A DNA stretch of 64,000 nt from NCBI GenBank assembly GCA_902785825.1, contig CACZZZ010000007.1, forward strand, positions 62,001 through 126,000. Direction: 5' to 3'. Shown here piece by piece: positions 1 to 8,501 of this stretch. The stretch's first letter is position 1. Every line of letters starts with the position of its first letter. The notes beneath the pieces were generated by a model, which saw only the letters and a list, made by a program, of their open reading frames with translations, made no database searches and had not been told where the DNA came from. Position numbers and translations under genes: made by a program. The DNA comes from an uncultured Bacteroidia bacterium. Lineage in GTDB: Bacteria > Bacteroidota > Bacteroidia > Bacteroidales > UBA932.

Positions 1-1
1 C

Positions 2-79
2 CTCCAGACGGGACGCACGATCCCTTATATGAGGGCTCGCTACGGCAAGACATTCTGGTTCTATTATTCAAGCAAATAA
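2..79 (+). CDS. C-terminal end of an unidentified upstream gene (partial)
   Basis: The open frame enters from the left edge and ends at TAA 77-79, leaving 25 residues that finish Tyr-Tyr-Ser-Ser-Lys. The tail is rich in aromatic and basic residues. It is too short to assign a family. It lies 11 nt before the haem-propeller lipoprotein gene on the same strand, so the two are probably co-transcribed and may work together. Confidence 0.6.
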   Translation, partial: LQTGRTIPYMRARYGKTFWFYYSSK

Positions 80-90
80 ACCGCTCGGAC

Positions 91-1563
91 ATGAAGGCAT
101 ATGGATTAATACTTTTGGCAATCGCGTTAGCGCCGGTCATCTCATGCTCCGCTCCGGGCGCTGACAAGTCTGTTGACAGCTATCCTCCCATCTGGCCGGA
201 CTATGTGGGAGTCACGGTGCCGCCAACCATCGCCCCTTTGAATTTTTCCGTTGCGGAAGGTCTTGGGAGCGAAGGCGTTGCGGTGTCGGTAAGTGATGAA
301 AGCGGTGCGGAGCTGATCCGCATATCTGACAAGGAGACTATAAAGTTCCCGATAAGGAAGTGGCACAAGGTGCTTAGGTCCAACAAGGGGAGAACTCTCT
401 CATTTGCTGTCAATATAAAGCAGGATGGCGCATGGACCGCTTACAAGCCATTCAGCGTGGAAATCAGCGCGGACGCTATCGATTATGGCCTGACTTACAG
501 GCTGATCAAGGCCGGTTACCAGTCCTTCGGGCACATGGGCATCTTTGAGAGGAACCTCTCTAATTTTCGGCAGAAAACCATTCTTGACAATAAGATGTTC
601 GATGCCGGATGCCTGAATTGCCATACCTCAAACAGGACTGATCCATCATCTTATAGCCTGCACATCAGGGGTGACCATTCCGCGACCTTGCTCACCCGTG
701 ATGGTCAGACCGAGTGTCTGAACACTATCACAGATGAGACTGGGGGCTTCTTCGTCTATCCTTCATGGCATCCAAGCGGGGATTATATTGCGTATTCAGT
801 CAATAAGACCAGGCTCTCATTCTATACTCACACCGACAGGAAACTTGAGGTATATGACCAGGCTTCTGACCTTATCGTGTATAAGCCGGAGACCCACGAG
901 GTGATCCTGAGCGACCTTGTCCGTAGAAAGGACCGGTTCGAGAACTATCCTTCTTTCTCCGCTGACGGAAGCGAGATTTATTTCGTCTCTTCCAAGGCGG
1001 GGGAGCTTCCGAAGGAGATGAGTGGGAACCAGTATAGCCTCTGTAAGATAGCCTTTGACGCGGAAGCCGGACAATTCGGCGACAAGGTTGACACCTTGGT
1101 GAATGGTCCTGCTTTAGGGATGAGTATAAATACCCCCAGGCCTTCCTATGACGGACGTTTCGTGATGGTGGCTACTATGGATTACGGAACCTTCCCAATC
1201 TGGCATCCCGAGTCCGACTTGTGGCTTTATGATATAAAAACAGGAGATTTCCGCCCGATAGAGGAGATAAACAGTGATGGCCCAGACAGTTTCCACAATT
1301 GGAGCTCAAACTCGCGTTGGGTAGTATTCACGACCAGGCGTGACAATAGCCTTTATACTTTGCTGTATATAGCCCACATGGATGAAAACGGGCATTTCGG
1401 ACGCCCGTTCCTCCTTCCCCAGAGGAATCCGCGCAAGTATTATGACCAGTTGATGTATTCTTTCAACACACCTGATTTTACGTCAGCGTCGGTTGACTTG
1501 AACCCGCGTGCCGCCAGAAAGATGCTTCTTTCCACCGATAGAACTCGTGTGCACGTACGTTGA
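91..1563 (+). CDS. TolB/PD40-like beta-propeller lipoprotein with one haem c motif
   Basis: A 490-residue exported protein. The N-terminus is a lipoprotein signal with a lipobox ending at Cys19 (PVISC), so it should be membrane-anchored outside the cytoplasm. A CxxCH motif (CLNCH, residues 174-178) would bind one c-type haem covalently. From about residue 215 on there are WD40/TolB-like blades (PSWHPSGDYIAYS, YPSFSADGSEIYF, HNWSSNSRWVVFT), typical of PD40 propellers. The substrate is unknown; a redox or carbohydrate-binding role is possible. The gene follows the partial upstream gene by 11 nt and ends just before a tRNA on the other strand. The fold call is firm, the function is not. Confidence 0.75.
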   Translation: MKAYGLILLAIALAPVISCSAPGADKSVDSYPPIWPDYVGVTVPPTIAPLNFSVAEGLGSEGVAVSVSDESGAELIRISDKETIKFPIRKWHKVLRSNKGRTLSFAVNIKQDGAWTAYKPFSVEISADAIDYGLTYRLIKAGYQSFGHMGIFERNLSNFRQKTILDNKMFDAGCLNCHTSNRTDPSSYSLHIRGDHSATLLTRDGQTECLNTITDETGGFFVYPSWHPSGDYIAYSVNKTRLSFYTHTDRKLEVYDQASDLIVYKPETHEVILSDLVRRKDRFENYPSFSADGSEIYFVSSKAGELPKEMSGNQYSLCKIAFDAEAGQFGDKVDTLVNGPALGMSINTPRPSYDGRFVMVATMDYGTFPIWHPESDLWLYDIKTGDFRPIEEINSDGPDSFHNWSSNSRWVVFTTRRDNSLYTLLYIAHMDENGHFGRPFLLPQRNPRKYYDQLMYSFNTPDFTSASVDLNPRAARKMLLSTDRTRVHVR

Positions 1564-1579
1564 GGTTCTTTTTAATTTG

Positions 1580-1653
1580 TCGGGGTACCGTGACTCGAAC
1601 ACGGGACCCTCTGCTCCCAAAGCAGATGCGCTAGCCAACTGCGCCACACCCCG
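1580..1653 (-). tRNA. tRNA-Pro (anticodon TGG)
   Basis: On the minus strand a full cloverleaf can be drawn. The 7-bp acceptor stem pairs CGGGGTG with TACCCCG and closes with one G-T pair. The anticodon stem TCTGC/GCAGA encloses loop TTTGGGA, giving anticodon TGG, which reads CCA and other CCN proline codons. The T-arm contains GTTCGAGTC. The discriminator base is A, and the 3' CCA is not encoded. A Bacteroidota promoter lies immediately upstream at 1664-1695. Confidence 0.95.
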
Positions 1654-1663
1654 ATAAGGATTG

Positions 1664-1695
1664 CAAAGGTATTCCTTTTTTCGGAAAATCCCAAA
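1664..1695 (-). promoter_or_regulatory. Promoter of tRNA-Pro
   Basis: On the minus strand TTTG (1692-1695) and TACCTTTG (1664-1671) are separated by 20 nt, matching the Bacteroidota -33/-7 consensus. Transcription would start about 5 nt before the mature tRNA. It is interleaved with the divergent lolD promoter. Confidence 0.7.
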
Positions 1696-1710
1696 AAAGA
1701 AGTATCTTTG
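1680..1710 (+). promoter_or_regulatory. Promoter of the lolD-like gene
   Basis: TATCTTTG at 1703-1710 matches the -7 element TAnnTTTG. A weak -33 (TTCG, 1680-1683) is 19 nt upstream. The ATG at 1715 is only 4 nt after the -7 box, so the transcript is probably leaderless or nearly so. Confidence 0.6.
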
Positions 1711-1714
1711 GAAT

Positions 1715-2374
1715 ATGATTATAGAAGCCAAAGGTATAGAAAAGAGTTTCGGGTCCCTGAAGGTCCTGAAAGGAATAGATTTTCAGGTGGGGAAGTCGGA
1801 GGTGGTCTCGATCATGGGCGCCTCAGGTGCCGGCAAGTCAACTTTGCTGCAGATTCTAGGTACCCTTTCCACGCCTGACGCCGGTTCGCTGACAATTGAC
1901 GGCACGGATGTGCTACATCTCGGTGGCAAGGAGTTGTCCGCTTTCCGGAACCGCAGGATCGGCTTCGTGTTCCAGTTCCATCATCTCCTTCCCGAGTTCA
2001 ACGCGCTTGAGAACGTCATGATTCCAGCCTTCATCGCCGGTCGTTCCGATCGGGACGCTAAGGCGGCCGCCACGGCCCTCCTAAAGGAAATGGGACTCGG
2101 CGAGCGAATGGATCATAAACCTTCGGAACTCTCTGGTGGTGAACAGCAAAGGGTTGCCATCGCCAGGGCTCTTGTCAATGATCCCGCTATACTTTTCGCT
2201 GATGAGCCCTCCGGGAATCTCGACTCGAAGACCAAGTCCGAGATCCACCAGCTTTTCTTCGACCTTCGGGAACGCCATGGCCAGACCATAGTGATTGTCA
2301 CGCATGACCCGGAGCTGGCTGCCATGTGTGACCGTTCCCTTTTCATGCGTGACGGCCTTTTCGTTGAGGAATAG
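1715..2374 (+). CDS. lolD: ABC transporter ATP-binding protein, LolD/MacB type
   Basis: A 219-residue ATPase. Walker A (GASGAGKST, near residue 37), Q-loop ([16 protein letters not shown]), signature LSGGEQQR, Walker B ([13 protein letters not shown]) and the switch His in VTHDPEL are all present. The phrase SGNLDS and the size are typical of the LolD/MacB/FtsE group, which powers lipoprotein release or mechanotransmission complexes. No permease gene is adjacent, so the LolD name rests on sequence alone. The in-frame extension upstream of 1715 would run through the promoter, so the ATG at 1715 is chosen. The gene converges on the YfcC-type transporter gene. Confidence 0.85.
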   Translation: MIIEAKGIEKSFGSLKVLKGIDFQVGKSEVVSIMGASGAGKSTLLQILGTLSTPDAGSLTIDGTDVLHLGGKELSAFRNRRIGFVFQFHHLLPEFNALENVMIPAFIAGRSDRDAKAAATALLKEMGLGERMDHKPSELSGGEQQRVAIARALVNDPAILFADEPSGNLDSKTKSEIHQLFFDLRERHGQTIVIVTHDPELAAMCDRSLFMRDGLFVEE

Positions 2375-2376
2375 GG

Positions 2377-3699
2377 CTACCAGCCAGCGATAGGGAACAG
2401 AACTGTGGGCAGCAGCAGTACCAGCCCCAGGATCAATAAGACCAGTACCATTTTCCATATCCATTTGACCCATTCCGTGTAAGGGATTCGGGCCATAGCC
2501 AGGGCGGCCACAAGCACGCCTGAGGTGGGCGTGATCATATTCGTGAACCCGTCTCCGAATTGGAACGCGAGCACCATCGCCTGGCGGGATACTCCGACCA
2601 TGTCCGAGAAAGGAGCCATTATCGGGATGGTGATGGCAGCCTTTGCCGTGGCGCTCGGGATCACGAAGTTGATCAGGGCTTGTATTCCGTACATGGCCGA
2701 CAGGGAGCCGACCTCCCCGGAGCCATTGAGGCCTTCCTGCATCGAGTGGAGGACGCTGTCTATTATCTTTCCATCCTGTAATATGACTATTATTCCGGAG
2801 GCGAAACCCACAACCAGCGCCGCGGACAGGATGTCTTTCGCTCCGGTCATTAGCTCGGTGACTATCCTGTCGGAATGGAAACCGGCGATTATGCCGCAGA
2901 TTATTCCCATGGCGAGGAACAATCCGGTGATCTCAGGCATGTACCAGTCCAGGCAGGTCACTCCGACGATCAGGATCACGACCGTCAAGGCAAGAGTTAT
3001 GAGGACCCAGGACTGCCTCTTCGTGAGAGGCTCAGTCTCAATGGCTTCCGCATTGGAAGGCTCCTTTCTGACCTTATGGGCGTAGAAGATGACGAACACC
3101 ACCAGAAGCGTCGTGAGAATCCCCCAGCAAAAGAGCCTGTAGCCCATTCCTGAGAACAGGGGCAGGTCCGCCATTCCTTGCGCTATCCCGACCGTGAAAG
3201 GGTTCAGGAAGGCGCTGGAAAAGCCGACATTGGAAGCCACATACACCACAAGCATCCCCATGAAGGCGTCATATCCCATCGAAACGGCCAGCGGGACCAC
3301 GATCCCCACAAAAGGTATTGTCTCCTCGCTCATCCCGAATACGGCTCCCGCCAGAGAGAACAGGATGGTGAGGGCGGCAAGAACGATCTTGTCCCTGTTC
3401 CCGATCTTTGAGATGAATCTCTTGATCCCGGCCTCAATCGCTCCTGTGGCGTTAAGCAGCCAGAAAGCTCCGCCGACGACGAGAATGAAAATGATGATTC
3501 CCGCCTGTTTGACGAAGCCATGGTAAATGGCCGTGAATATCTGCCAGGTCTGCGGGACTGAGTCCACGGACTCGTAGGAGAGTGACCCGTCTTCGGCCTT
3601 GACATATTGCCCGCCTGGTACAAACCATGTCACCACCGCGCACAACAGGATGATGGCGGCGATGATGACATAGGTGTTCGGAGCCTTCAGCTTACGCAT
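2377..3699 (-). CDS. YfcC/DcuC-superfamily membrane transporter
   Basis: A 440-residue integral membrane protein with about a dozen hydrophobic helices. It matches the YfcC family of the C4-dicarboxylate anaerobic carrier (DcuC-like) group: the N-terminal VVTWFVPGGQY, the conserved FGMSEETIPF loop, and the C-terminal NFVIPSATAKA and TNMITPTSG segments. Relatives are annotated for dicarboxylates or basic amino acids, so the substrate is open. It begins 9 nt after the stop of the GH109-like gene and is presumably co-transcribed from the promoter at 5090-5097, which may point to a glycan-derived or acidic substrate. Confidence 0.8.
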   Translation of the reverse strand: MRKLKAPNTYVIIAAIILLCAVVTWFVPGGQYVKAEDGSLSYESVDSVPQTWQIFTAIYHGFVKQAGIIIFILVVGGAFWLLNATGAIEAGIKRFISKIGNRDKIVLAALTILFSLAGAVFGMSEETIPFVGIVVPLAVSMGYDAFMGMLVVYVASNVGFSSAFLNPFTVGIAQGMADLPLFSGMGYRLFCWGILTTLLVVFVIFYAHKVRKEPSNAEAIETEPLTKRQSWVLITLALTVVILIVGVTCLDWYMPEITGLFLAMGIICGIIAGFHSDRIVTELMTGAKDILSAALVVGFASGIIVILQDGKIIDSVLHSMQEGLNGSGEVGSLSAMYGIQALINFVIPSATAKAAITIPIMAPFSDMVGVSRQAMVLAFQFGDGFTNMITPTSGVLVAALAMARIPYTEWVKWIWKMVLVLLILGLVLLLPTVLFPIAGW

Positions 3700-3708
3700 C
3701 CCGAAGGC

Positions 3709-5064
3709 TTACATGGCGTAGTGGAATCCATCCACCTTATTCCAGTCTCCTCTTGTGAAGTCGGGGAAACGGACCGGCATGGAGTTGTTTTCGAGTGAGA
3801 TCCTGCTGAGCTCCTGGACGGCGGACCATTCGGCCGCGTCATACACGTCCTGATCCAGCGGAAGACCGTTGCGCAGGCAGTAGATCAACCTGTAATCCAT
3901 AATGTAGTCCATGCCGCCGTGGCCTCCGACCGCTTTGGCTTTCTCCTCGATAGCCTTGGCGAAATCCGGCCTGTACGCTGTCAGGAGGGAGTCCATGACT
4001 TCTTTGGACACGAAGTTGTGGCCGTTGATTCCCTTGACGGAAATCCCCTGGGTGGGGTACTTGTTGGCGAAACCTTCCGTTCCGGTCAACTGGTACATCC
4101 TGGAATAGGGACGGTAGGCATAGACGTTGTGCTGGACCTCGATAAGTTTTTTCTTCTCGGTCTGGATCAGGCTGATGGTGTGGTCGCCATCCTTGCAGTA
4201 ATCCTTGTCGCGGAACATCTTGGCTGACACCTTTCCGTTGTAGGAAGGGGTGTCCATCGCGACGAGATAGTCCATCTTGTCTCCCCTGTGGATGTTAAGG
4301 GCCTGGGCGATGGGACCGAGCCCGTGCGTGGGATAATTGTCCCCGCGGTTCTCCATGTTGTAGTCCAGCCTCCAGGTCTCGCTCCTGTCCCAACCGGGGG
4401 AAAGGAGGTGAATATAAGCGCCTTCCGCATGATAGACCTCTCCGAAGAGACCCTGCTGGGCCATGTTCAGGGCGGACATCTCGAAGAAGTCGTAGCAGCA
4501 GTTCTCGAGCATCATGCAATGCTTGCGTGTTCTCTCGCAGGCGTCAACAAGTTTCCAGCAATCGTCGATGGTCATCGCCATAGGCACCTCGCAAGCGACA
4601 TGGTGGCCATGCTCAAGGGCATAGAGTGATATCGGGACATGGACCACCCAGTCTGTGGCTATGTACACCAGGTCGATGTCGTCGCGATCGCAAAGCTCCT
4701 TGTAGGCCTCCGGCCCGACATAAGTGTCAGCTTCCGGCAGGCCGGCTTTCTTGAGGATGTCATTGCAGATGTCAACCCTCTCTTGTTTGAGGTCGCAGAA
4801 AGCCATAATCTTGACTCCATCGATCTGGGTGTATCTGCTGACCGCCGAGGTACCCCTGCCTCCGACTCCCACGAAAGCGATCCGGACTGTCTCGATGGGG
4901 TCGCACTTCAGTCCGAGGGCGCTCTGCTGCCCGGCCGAGCGCTCGGGAGCCTTCAGCTCTATCATGCCGTTTTTGATAACAGCCGGCACGGAGGCCGGAA
5001 CCTTCTTCACACATGATGAGAAGGCCAGCAAGCAGATGACTGCCGCGAATAAGATCTTTCTCAT
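3709..5064 (-). CDS. GH109-like Gfo/Idh/MocA glycosidase (alpha-N-acetylgalactosaminidase type), lipoprotein
   Basis: 451 residues with a lipoprotein signal (lipobox FSSC, Cys18) and a Rossmann NAD-binding motif (AFVGVGGRGTSAVSRY). The stretches LENCCYDFFE, LNMAQQGLFGEVYHAEGAY and NYPTHGLGPIAQ are hallmarks of GH109. Family members remove terminal alpha-GalNAc with an NAD-dependent oxidation, elimination and re-addition mechanism. Surface anchoring fits trimming of mucin-type or blood-group glycans. Specificity is inferred from the family. It is the first gene of a two-gene unit with the YfcC-type transporter. Confidence 0.82.
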   Translation of the reverse strand: MRKILFAAVICLLAFSSCVKKVPASVPAVIKNGMIELKAPERSAGQQSALGLKCDPIETVRIAFVGVGGRGTSAVSRYTQIDGVKIMAFCDLKQERVDICNDILKKAGLPEADTYVGPEAYKELCDRDDIDLVYIATDWVVHVPISLYALEHGHHVACEVPMAMTIDDCWKLVDACERTRKHCMMLENCCYDFFEMSALNMAQQGLFGEVYHAEGAYIHLLSPGWDRSETWRLDYNMENRGDNYPTHGLGPIAQALNIHRGDKMDYLVAMDTPSYNGKVSAKMFRDKDYCKDGDHTISLIQTEKKKLIEVQHNVYAYRPYSRMYQLTGTEGFANKYPTQGISVKGINGHNFVSKEVMDSLLTAYRPDFAKAIEEKAKAVGGHGGMDYIMDYRLIYCLRNGLPLDQDVYDAAEWSAVQELSRISLENNSMPVRFPDFTRGDWNKVDGFHYAM

Positions 5065-5089
5065 ATTGGCCGTTTTATATTGGTTTCCT

Positions 5090-5097
5090 CAAATATA
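5090..5097 (-). promoter_or_regulatory. -7 element for the GH109-yfcC unit
   Basis: TATATTTG on the minus strand matches TAnnTTTG exactly. The predicted start near 5085 gives a leader of about 20 nt before the ATG at 5064. Confidence 0.6.
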
Positions 5098-5100
5098 GCA

Positions 5101-5136
5101 AAAAAATGAAGGCGTACCTCACGGCACGCCTTTTCT
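5101..5136 (-). terminator. Intrinsic terminator of the ECF sigma operon
   Basis: AAGGCGT (5109-5115) pairs with ACGCCTT (5126-5132) around a 10-nt loop. On the minus strand it is followed by a run of T (plus-strand A 5101-5106). It sits about 35 nt past the stop of the Spy-like gene. The opposite side also has a T-rich tail, so it may act on both strands. Confidence 0.7.
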
Positions 5137-5167
5137 TTCGACAGACTACTAGTTTTAGTGTGAACTG

Positions 5168-5647
5168 TCACTTTTTGTCGTTTTTGCTATTGTCGTTTCT
5201 ATTGAGTTTGTGAATTTGCTGTCTGCGGAAATTCTCCTCGCCGATGTAAAGCCGGGCGATTTTGTCATTCGAGAGAATCTTCCTGTACTCGGTCGTGTAC
5301 TTGCGCTCAATGCCATCACCGGCCTCCTGGGCATCAAGGTATTTGTCAAGGAGGTCTTTGATCTCCTTGTCGTCCTTGCCGGACTCGATGCTGGCCTCAA
5401 GGGCCCTGTACGCTTCCATGACCAGTTTCCAACAGGCCCTGGTCTCAGCCTCGGCCCTGTTATAGACGGGCCAAAACCTCTCCGCCTCAGCAGAGGTGAG
5501 GTCCATGGCGTCGGTCAGGTATGCGATCTTCTCCGCCTTGATCCTGTCCTGCCAATCGTTTTTCTTGCTTCTTCCCTGCCCTGCGGCGCTCCATGTGAAC
5601 GCCAGGGTCATGATGATGATTAATAGGGATTTTGTGATCTTTTCCAT
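5168..5647 (-). CDS. Spy/CpxP-like periplasmic helical protein
   Basis: 159 residues with a Sec signal (LLIIIMTLAFTWSAAGQ). The mature part is almost entirely charged amphipathic helix, with LTSAEAERFWPVYN resembling the LTxxQ-type region of Spy/CpxP and periplasmic metal-sensor proteins. Such proteins act as envelope chaperones or stress sensors. It is the third gene of a sigma factor, membrane protein, periplasmic protein unit, which fits a role in signalling or feedback to the sigma factor. The family link is moderate and no metal ligands are evident. Confidence 0.6.
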   Translation of the reverse strand: MEKITKSLLIIIMTLAFTWSAAGQGRSKKNDWQDRIKAEKIAYLTDAMDLTSAEAERFWPVYNRAEAETRACWKLVMEAYRALEASIESGKDDKEIKDLLDKYLDAQEAGDGIERKYTTEYRKILSNDKIARLYIGEENFRRQQIHKLNRNDNSKNDKK

Positions 5648-5656
5648 AGCCTCCTG

Positions 5657-6064
5657 TTAATTGTTGTCGCCGGCGTAGGCCAGATGCTCTGTCCTCACTC
5701 CGGATTCGATAAGATAATTGATGATGTCCTCATCCGAGAGTTCCTCCATGTCGAATTCGGATTCGTTGTAGAGGATCTCGGGGTTTGTGATGGAGATTAT
5801 GTCGGCATAAGAGTCCTCGCTGGAGAACGGGTCGTAGGAAGGGCTCTTCACGGTGTCCCTGAGGACAGCGTTGCCGATGAGCACAATGGCGGCAAAGGAG
5901 GCGGCCAGGGCAAGATATGGCCTGACATTGCTCCAAAGCCCGGAATGTGCGGCAGACTCGCCCGGAATGGAATTGAGGCGGGCCTTGAGGTCACTGAAAT
6001 AACCTTCCGGCACGCTTGGGCGATCCTTTCCGATGTTTTCGAATATGTCTTTTCCTGTCAGCAT
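5657..6064 (-). CDS. Single-pass membrane protein, putative non-canonical anti-sigma factor
   Basis: 135 residues. The N-terminal 45 residues are cytoplasmic-like (ENIGKDRPSVPEGYFSDLKARL), followed by one transmembrane helix (YLALAASFAAIVLIGNAV). The C-terminal region is very acidic (FDMEELSDEDIINYLIESG). There is no recognizable zinc anti-sigma motif (HxxxCxxC). Its place directly after an ECF sigma gene and before a periplasmic helical protein supports an anti-sigma role. The VPEGYF segment occurs in similar Bacteroidota proteins. The function is inferred from position. Confidence 0.55.
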   Translation of the reverse strand: MLTGKDIFENIGKDRPSVPEGYFSDLKARLNSIPGESAAHSGLWSNVRPYLALAASFAAIVLIGNAVLRDTVKSPSYDPFSSEDSYADIISITNPEILYNESEFDMEELSDEDIINYLIESGVRTEHLAYAGDNN

Positions 6065-6104
6065 TTCCGATTATTTGACAAAGTATTGACAATAAGGTTT
6101 AAAA

Positions 6105-6647
6105 TCATTTTAAATAATTCTCAATCTCCGCCCTTATTTTTTCCTGGGCGAAGTGGTAAGAGGCTTTCAAGGCACCCACCGAGGTCCCGAGTATCTCGGA
6201 AATATCCTCGTAGGAGAGGTCGTCGAACCATCTCATGATAAAAACAGTCTTCTGCTTCGAGGGAAGGCGGCTCACGGCTTTCATCAACGCTTTCTGCGCC
6301 TCGTTGCCGTCCACACCGGTGTCCTCGTCGATCTTGTCGTCCAACTTGGATGTGATGTCCTCGAACCGCAGGGCGGCCCTGATCTTCTGCTTTTGGAGGA
6401 AGTTCAGGGACTCGTTTGTGGCGATTCGGTAGATCCAAGTGTAGAGTTGGGACTCGCCCCTGAAAGAGGAAAGAGATGACCAGACTTTGATGAATATCTC
6501 CTGAAGAAGATCGTCGGTGTCCTCATGGGAGCATAGGAAACGCCGGACATGCCAATAGAGCCTCTCGGAGTAAGATTCCACGATCTCCGAGAACGCCCTT
6601 TCCCGCTGTCCCGCCTTGTACAGTTCTATGATCTCCTTATCAGTCAT
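6105..6647 (-). CDS. ECF-type RNA polymerase sigma factor
   Basis: 180 residues with a clear region 2 ([22 protein letters not shown], then [17 protein letters not shown]) and region 4 ([45 protein letters not shown]). Length and layout are standard for sigma-70 family ECF factors. The ATG at 6647 is preferred over a TTG one codon upstream. It leads a three-gene unit with the membrane protein and the Spy-like protein. Its promoter region abuts the lepA promoter on the other strand. Confidence 0.92.
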   Translation of the reverse strand: MTDKEIIELYKAGQRERAFSEIVESYSERLYWHVRRFLCSHEDTDDLLQEIFIKVWSSLSSFRGESQLYTWIYRIATNESLNFLQKQKIRAALRFEDITSKLDDKIDEDTGVDGNEAQKALMKAVSRLPSKQKTVFIMRWFDDLSYEDISEILGTSVGALKASYHFAQEKIRAEIENYLK

Positions 6648-6669
6648 CAAGTCCCAGCATGTAATCTTT

Positions 6670-6701
6670 CAAATGTACGACAATTTGATTATTTTTGCAA
6701 T
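6670..6701 (-). promoter_or_regulatory. Promoter of the ECF sigma operon
   Basis: TACATTTG on the minus strand (6670-6677) fits the -7 consensus. A -33-like ATTG lies about 20 nt upstream (6698-6701). This -33 sits in the few bases between the lepA -7 box and the lepA start codon, so the two divergent promoters overlap. Confidence 0.55.
6690..6697 (+). promoter_or_regulatory. -7 element of lepA
   Basis: TATTTTTG fits TAnnTTTG and ends 5 nt before the lepA ATG at 6703. The transcript would therefore start at or within a few bases of the start codon. Confidence 0.55.
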
Positions 6702-6702
6702 T

Positions 6703-8493
6703 ATGAAGAATATACGCAATTTCTGCATCATAGCGCATATCGACCATGGCAAGAGCACGTTGGCGGACAGGCTGCTGGAACTGACCCAGACGCTGTCTTC
6801 CAGGGACATGGAAGCTCAGGTGCTGGACGACATGGATCTTGAGAAAGAGAAAGGCATCACGATTAAGAGCCACGCCATACAGATGGAATATGCCTACAAA
6901 GGCGAGAAGTACATCCTCAACCTGATCGACACTCCCGGTCATGTGGATTTCTCTTATGAGGTCTCCCGTTCGATCGCGTCCTGCGAGGGCGCTCTTCTGG
7001 TCGTGGACGCCTCTCAAGGCATCCAGGCCCAGACGATCTCGAACCTTTACTTGGCGGTGGATCATGGCCTTGAGATCATCCCTGTGCTGAATAAGATAGA
7101 CATGGAGTCCGCCCAGGTGGAAGTGGTCTCGGACCAGATTGTCGATCTGCTGGGTTGTGACCCTGAGGATATTTATAAAGTCTCCGCGAGGACAGGTGAG
7201 GGTATTCCTCCGATCCTGGACGCTATCGTGGAGAAGATTCCGGCCCCGAAGGGGGATCCTGACGCTCCCTTGCAGGCGTTGATATTCGATTCCGTATTCA
7301 ATCAGTTCAGGGGAATCATAGCGTATTTCAAAGTCTTGAACGGCTCTATCCGTAAAGGAGAAAAGGTCAAGTTCGTGGCGACCGGGATGGAATACGAAGC
7401 CGAGGAGGTGGGTGTCCTGAAGATGAAGCTTTGCCCGACGGATAAAGTCTCTACCGGAGACGTGGGTTACATCATATCCGGCATAAAGAAAGCCGTTGAG
7501 GTCAAAGTCGGTGATACCATAACACACGCCGATCTTCCTTGCCAGAGCGCCATCGCCGGTTTCGAGGAGGTCAAGCCGATGGTTTTCGCCGGAATGTATC
7601 CGGTCCAGGCGGACAAGTTCGAGGAGTTGAGGGCAACTCTTGAGAAATTCCAGCTCAACGACGCGTCTTTCGTCTATGAGCCTGAGTCTTCCCTGGCTCT
7701 GGGATTTGGTTTCAGGTGCGGTTTCCTTGGCTTGCTACATTTGGAGATTGTCCAGGAGAGGCTGTTCCGGGAGTTCAACATGGATGTCATCACGACAGTC
7801 CCGAACGTTTCCTATAAAGTCTATACCACCCAGGGTGAGGTTATCGACGTCCACAATCCTTCCGGCCTTCCCGCACCGACCCTTATCGATCACATCGAGG
7901 AGCCTTACATCAGGGCTCAGATCATCTCGAAAACAGACTTCTACGGCCCTATAATGAAGCTTTGCATGGACAAGAGGGGAACTCTTATCGGCGAGCATTA
8001 CATCACTTCGGACAGGGTCGAGCTCACTTATGACATGCCTCTTTCGGAGATAGTGTTTGATTTCTATGACAAACTCAAGTCCATCTCCAAAGGTTACGCC
8101 TCGTTTGACTATCATGTCATAGATTTCCGTCCGGCCAGGCTGGTCAAACTTGACATCCTCCTGAACGGGGATCCGGCCGACGCCTTATCGTCCTTGATCC
8201 ATGAGGACCACGCCTACGATTTCGGGCGCAAGATGTGCGTCAAGCTTAAGGAACTGATTCCACGTCAGCAGTTTGACATTGCCGTACAGGCCGCTATCGG
8301 AGCTAAGATCATCGCCCGCGAGACAGTTCGTCAGGTCCGGAAAGATGTCACCGCCAAGTGTTATGGAGGTGACGTGACCCGTAAACGCAAACTGCTCGAG
8401 AAGCAGAAGGAGGGCAAAAAGAGGATGCGCCAGATCGGTACGGTGCAAGTGCCGCAGAGCGCTTTTATGGCAGTGTTGAAACTTGACAGTTGA
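6703..8493 (+). CDS. lepA: Elongation factor 4 (LepA), GTPase
   Basis: 596 residues, full length for LepA, a ribosome-associated GTPase that remodels stalled translation complexes. The N-terminus [19 protein letters not shown] carries the G1 P-loop; DTPGH (G3) and NKID (G4) follow. EF-G-like domains III-V are present, as is the LepA-specific C-terminal domain with [24 protein letters not shown]. Alignment with the family fixes the start at 6703 rather than an upstream in-frame ATG. It is followed 8 nt later by a small glycosyltransferase-like gene. Confidence 0.97.
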   Translation: MKNIRNFCIIAHIDHGKSTLADRLLELTQTLSSRDMEAQVLDDMDLEKEKGITIKSHAIQMEYAYKGEKYILNLIDTPGHVDFSYEVSRSIASCEGALLVVDASQGIQAQTISNLYLAVDHGLEIIPVLNKIDMESAQVEVVSDQIVDLLGCDPEDIYKVSARTGEGIPPILDAIVEKIPAPKGDPDAPLQALIFDSVFNQFRGIIAYFKVLNGSIRKGEKVKFVATGMEYEAEEVGVLKMKLCPTDKVSTGDVGYIISGIKKAVEVKVGDTITHADLPCQSAIAGFEEVKPMVFAGMYPVQADKFEELRATLEKFQLNDASFVYEPESSLALGFGFRCGFLGLLHLEIVQERLFREFNMDVITTVPNVSYKVYTTQGEVIDVHNPSGLPAPTLIDHIEEPYIRAQIISKTDFYGPIMKLCMDKRGTLIGEHYITSDRVELTYDMPLSEIVFDFYDKLKSISKGYASFDYHVIDFRPARLVKLDILLNGDPADALSSLIHEDHAYDFGRKMCVKLKELIPRQQFDIAVQAAIGAKIIARETVRQVRKDVTAKCYGGDVTRKRKLLEKQKEGKKRMRQIGTVQVPQSAFMAVLKLDS

Positions 8494-8501
8494 TCACCTG
8501 G

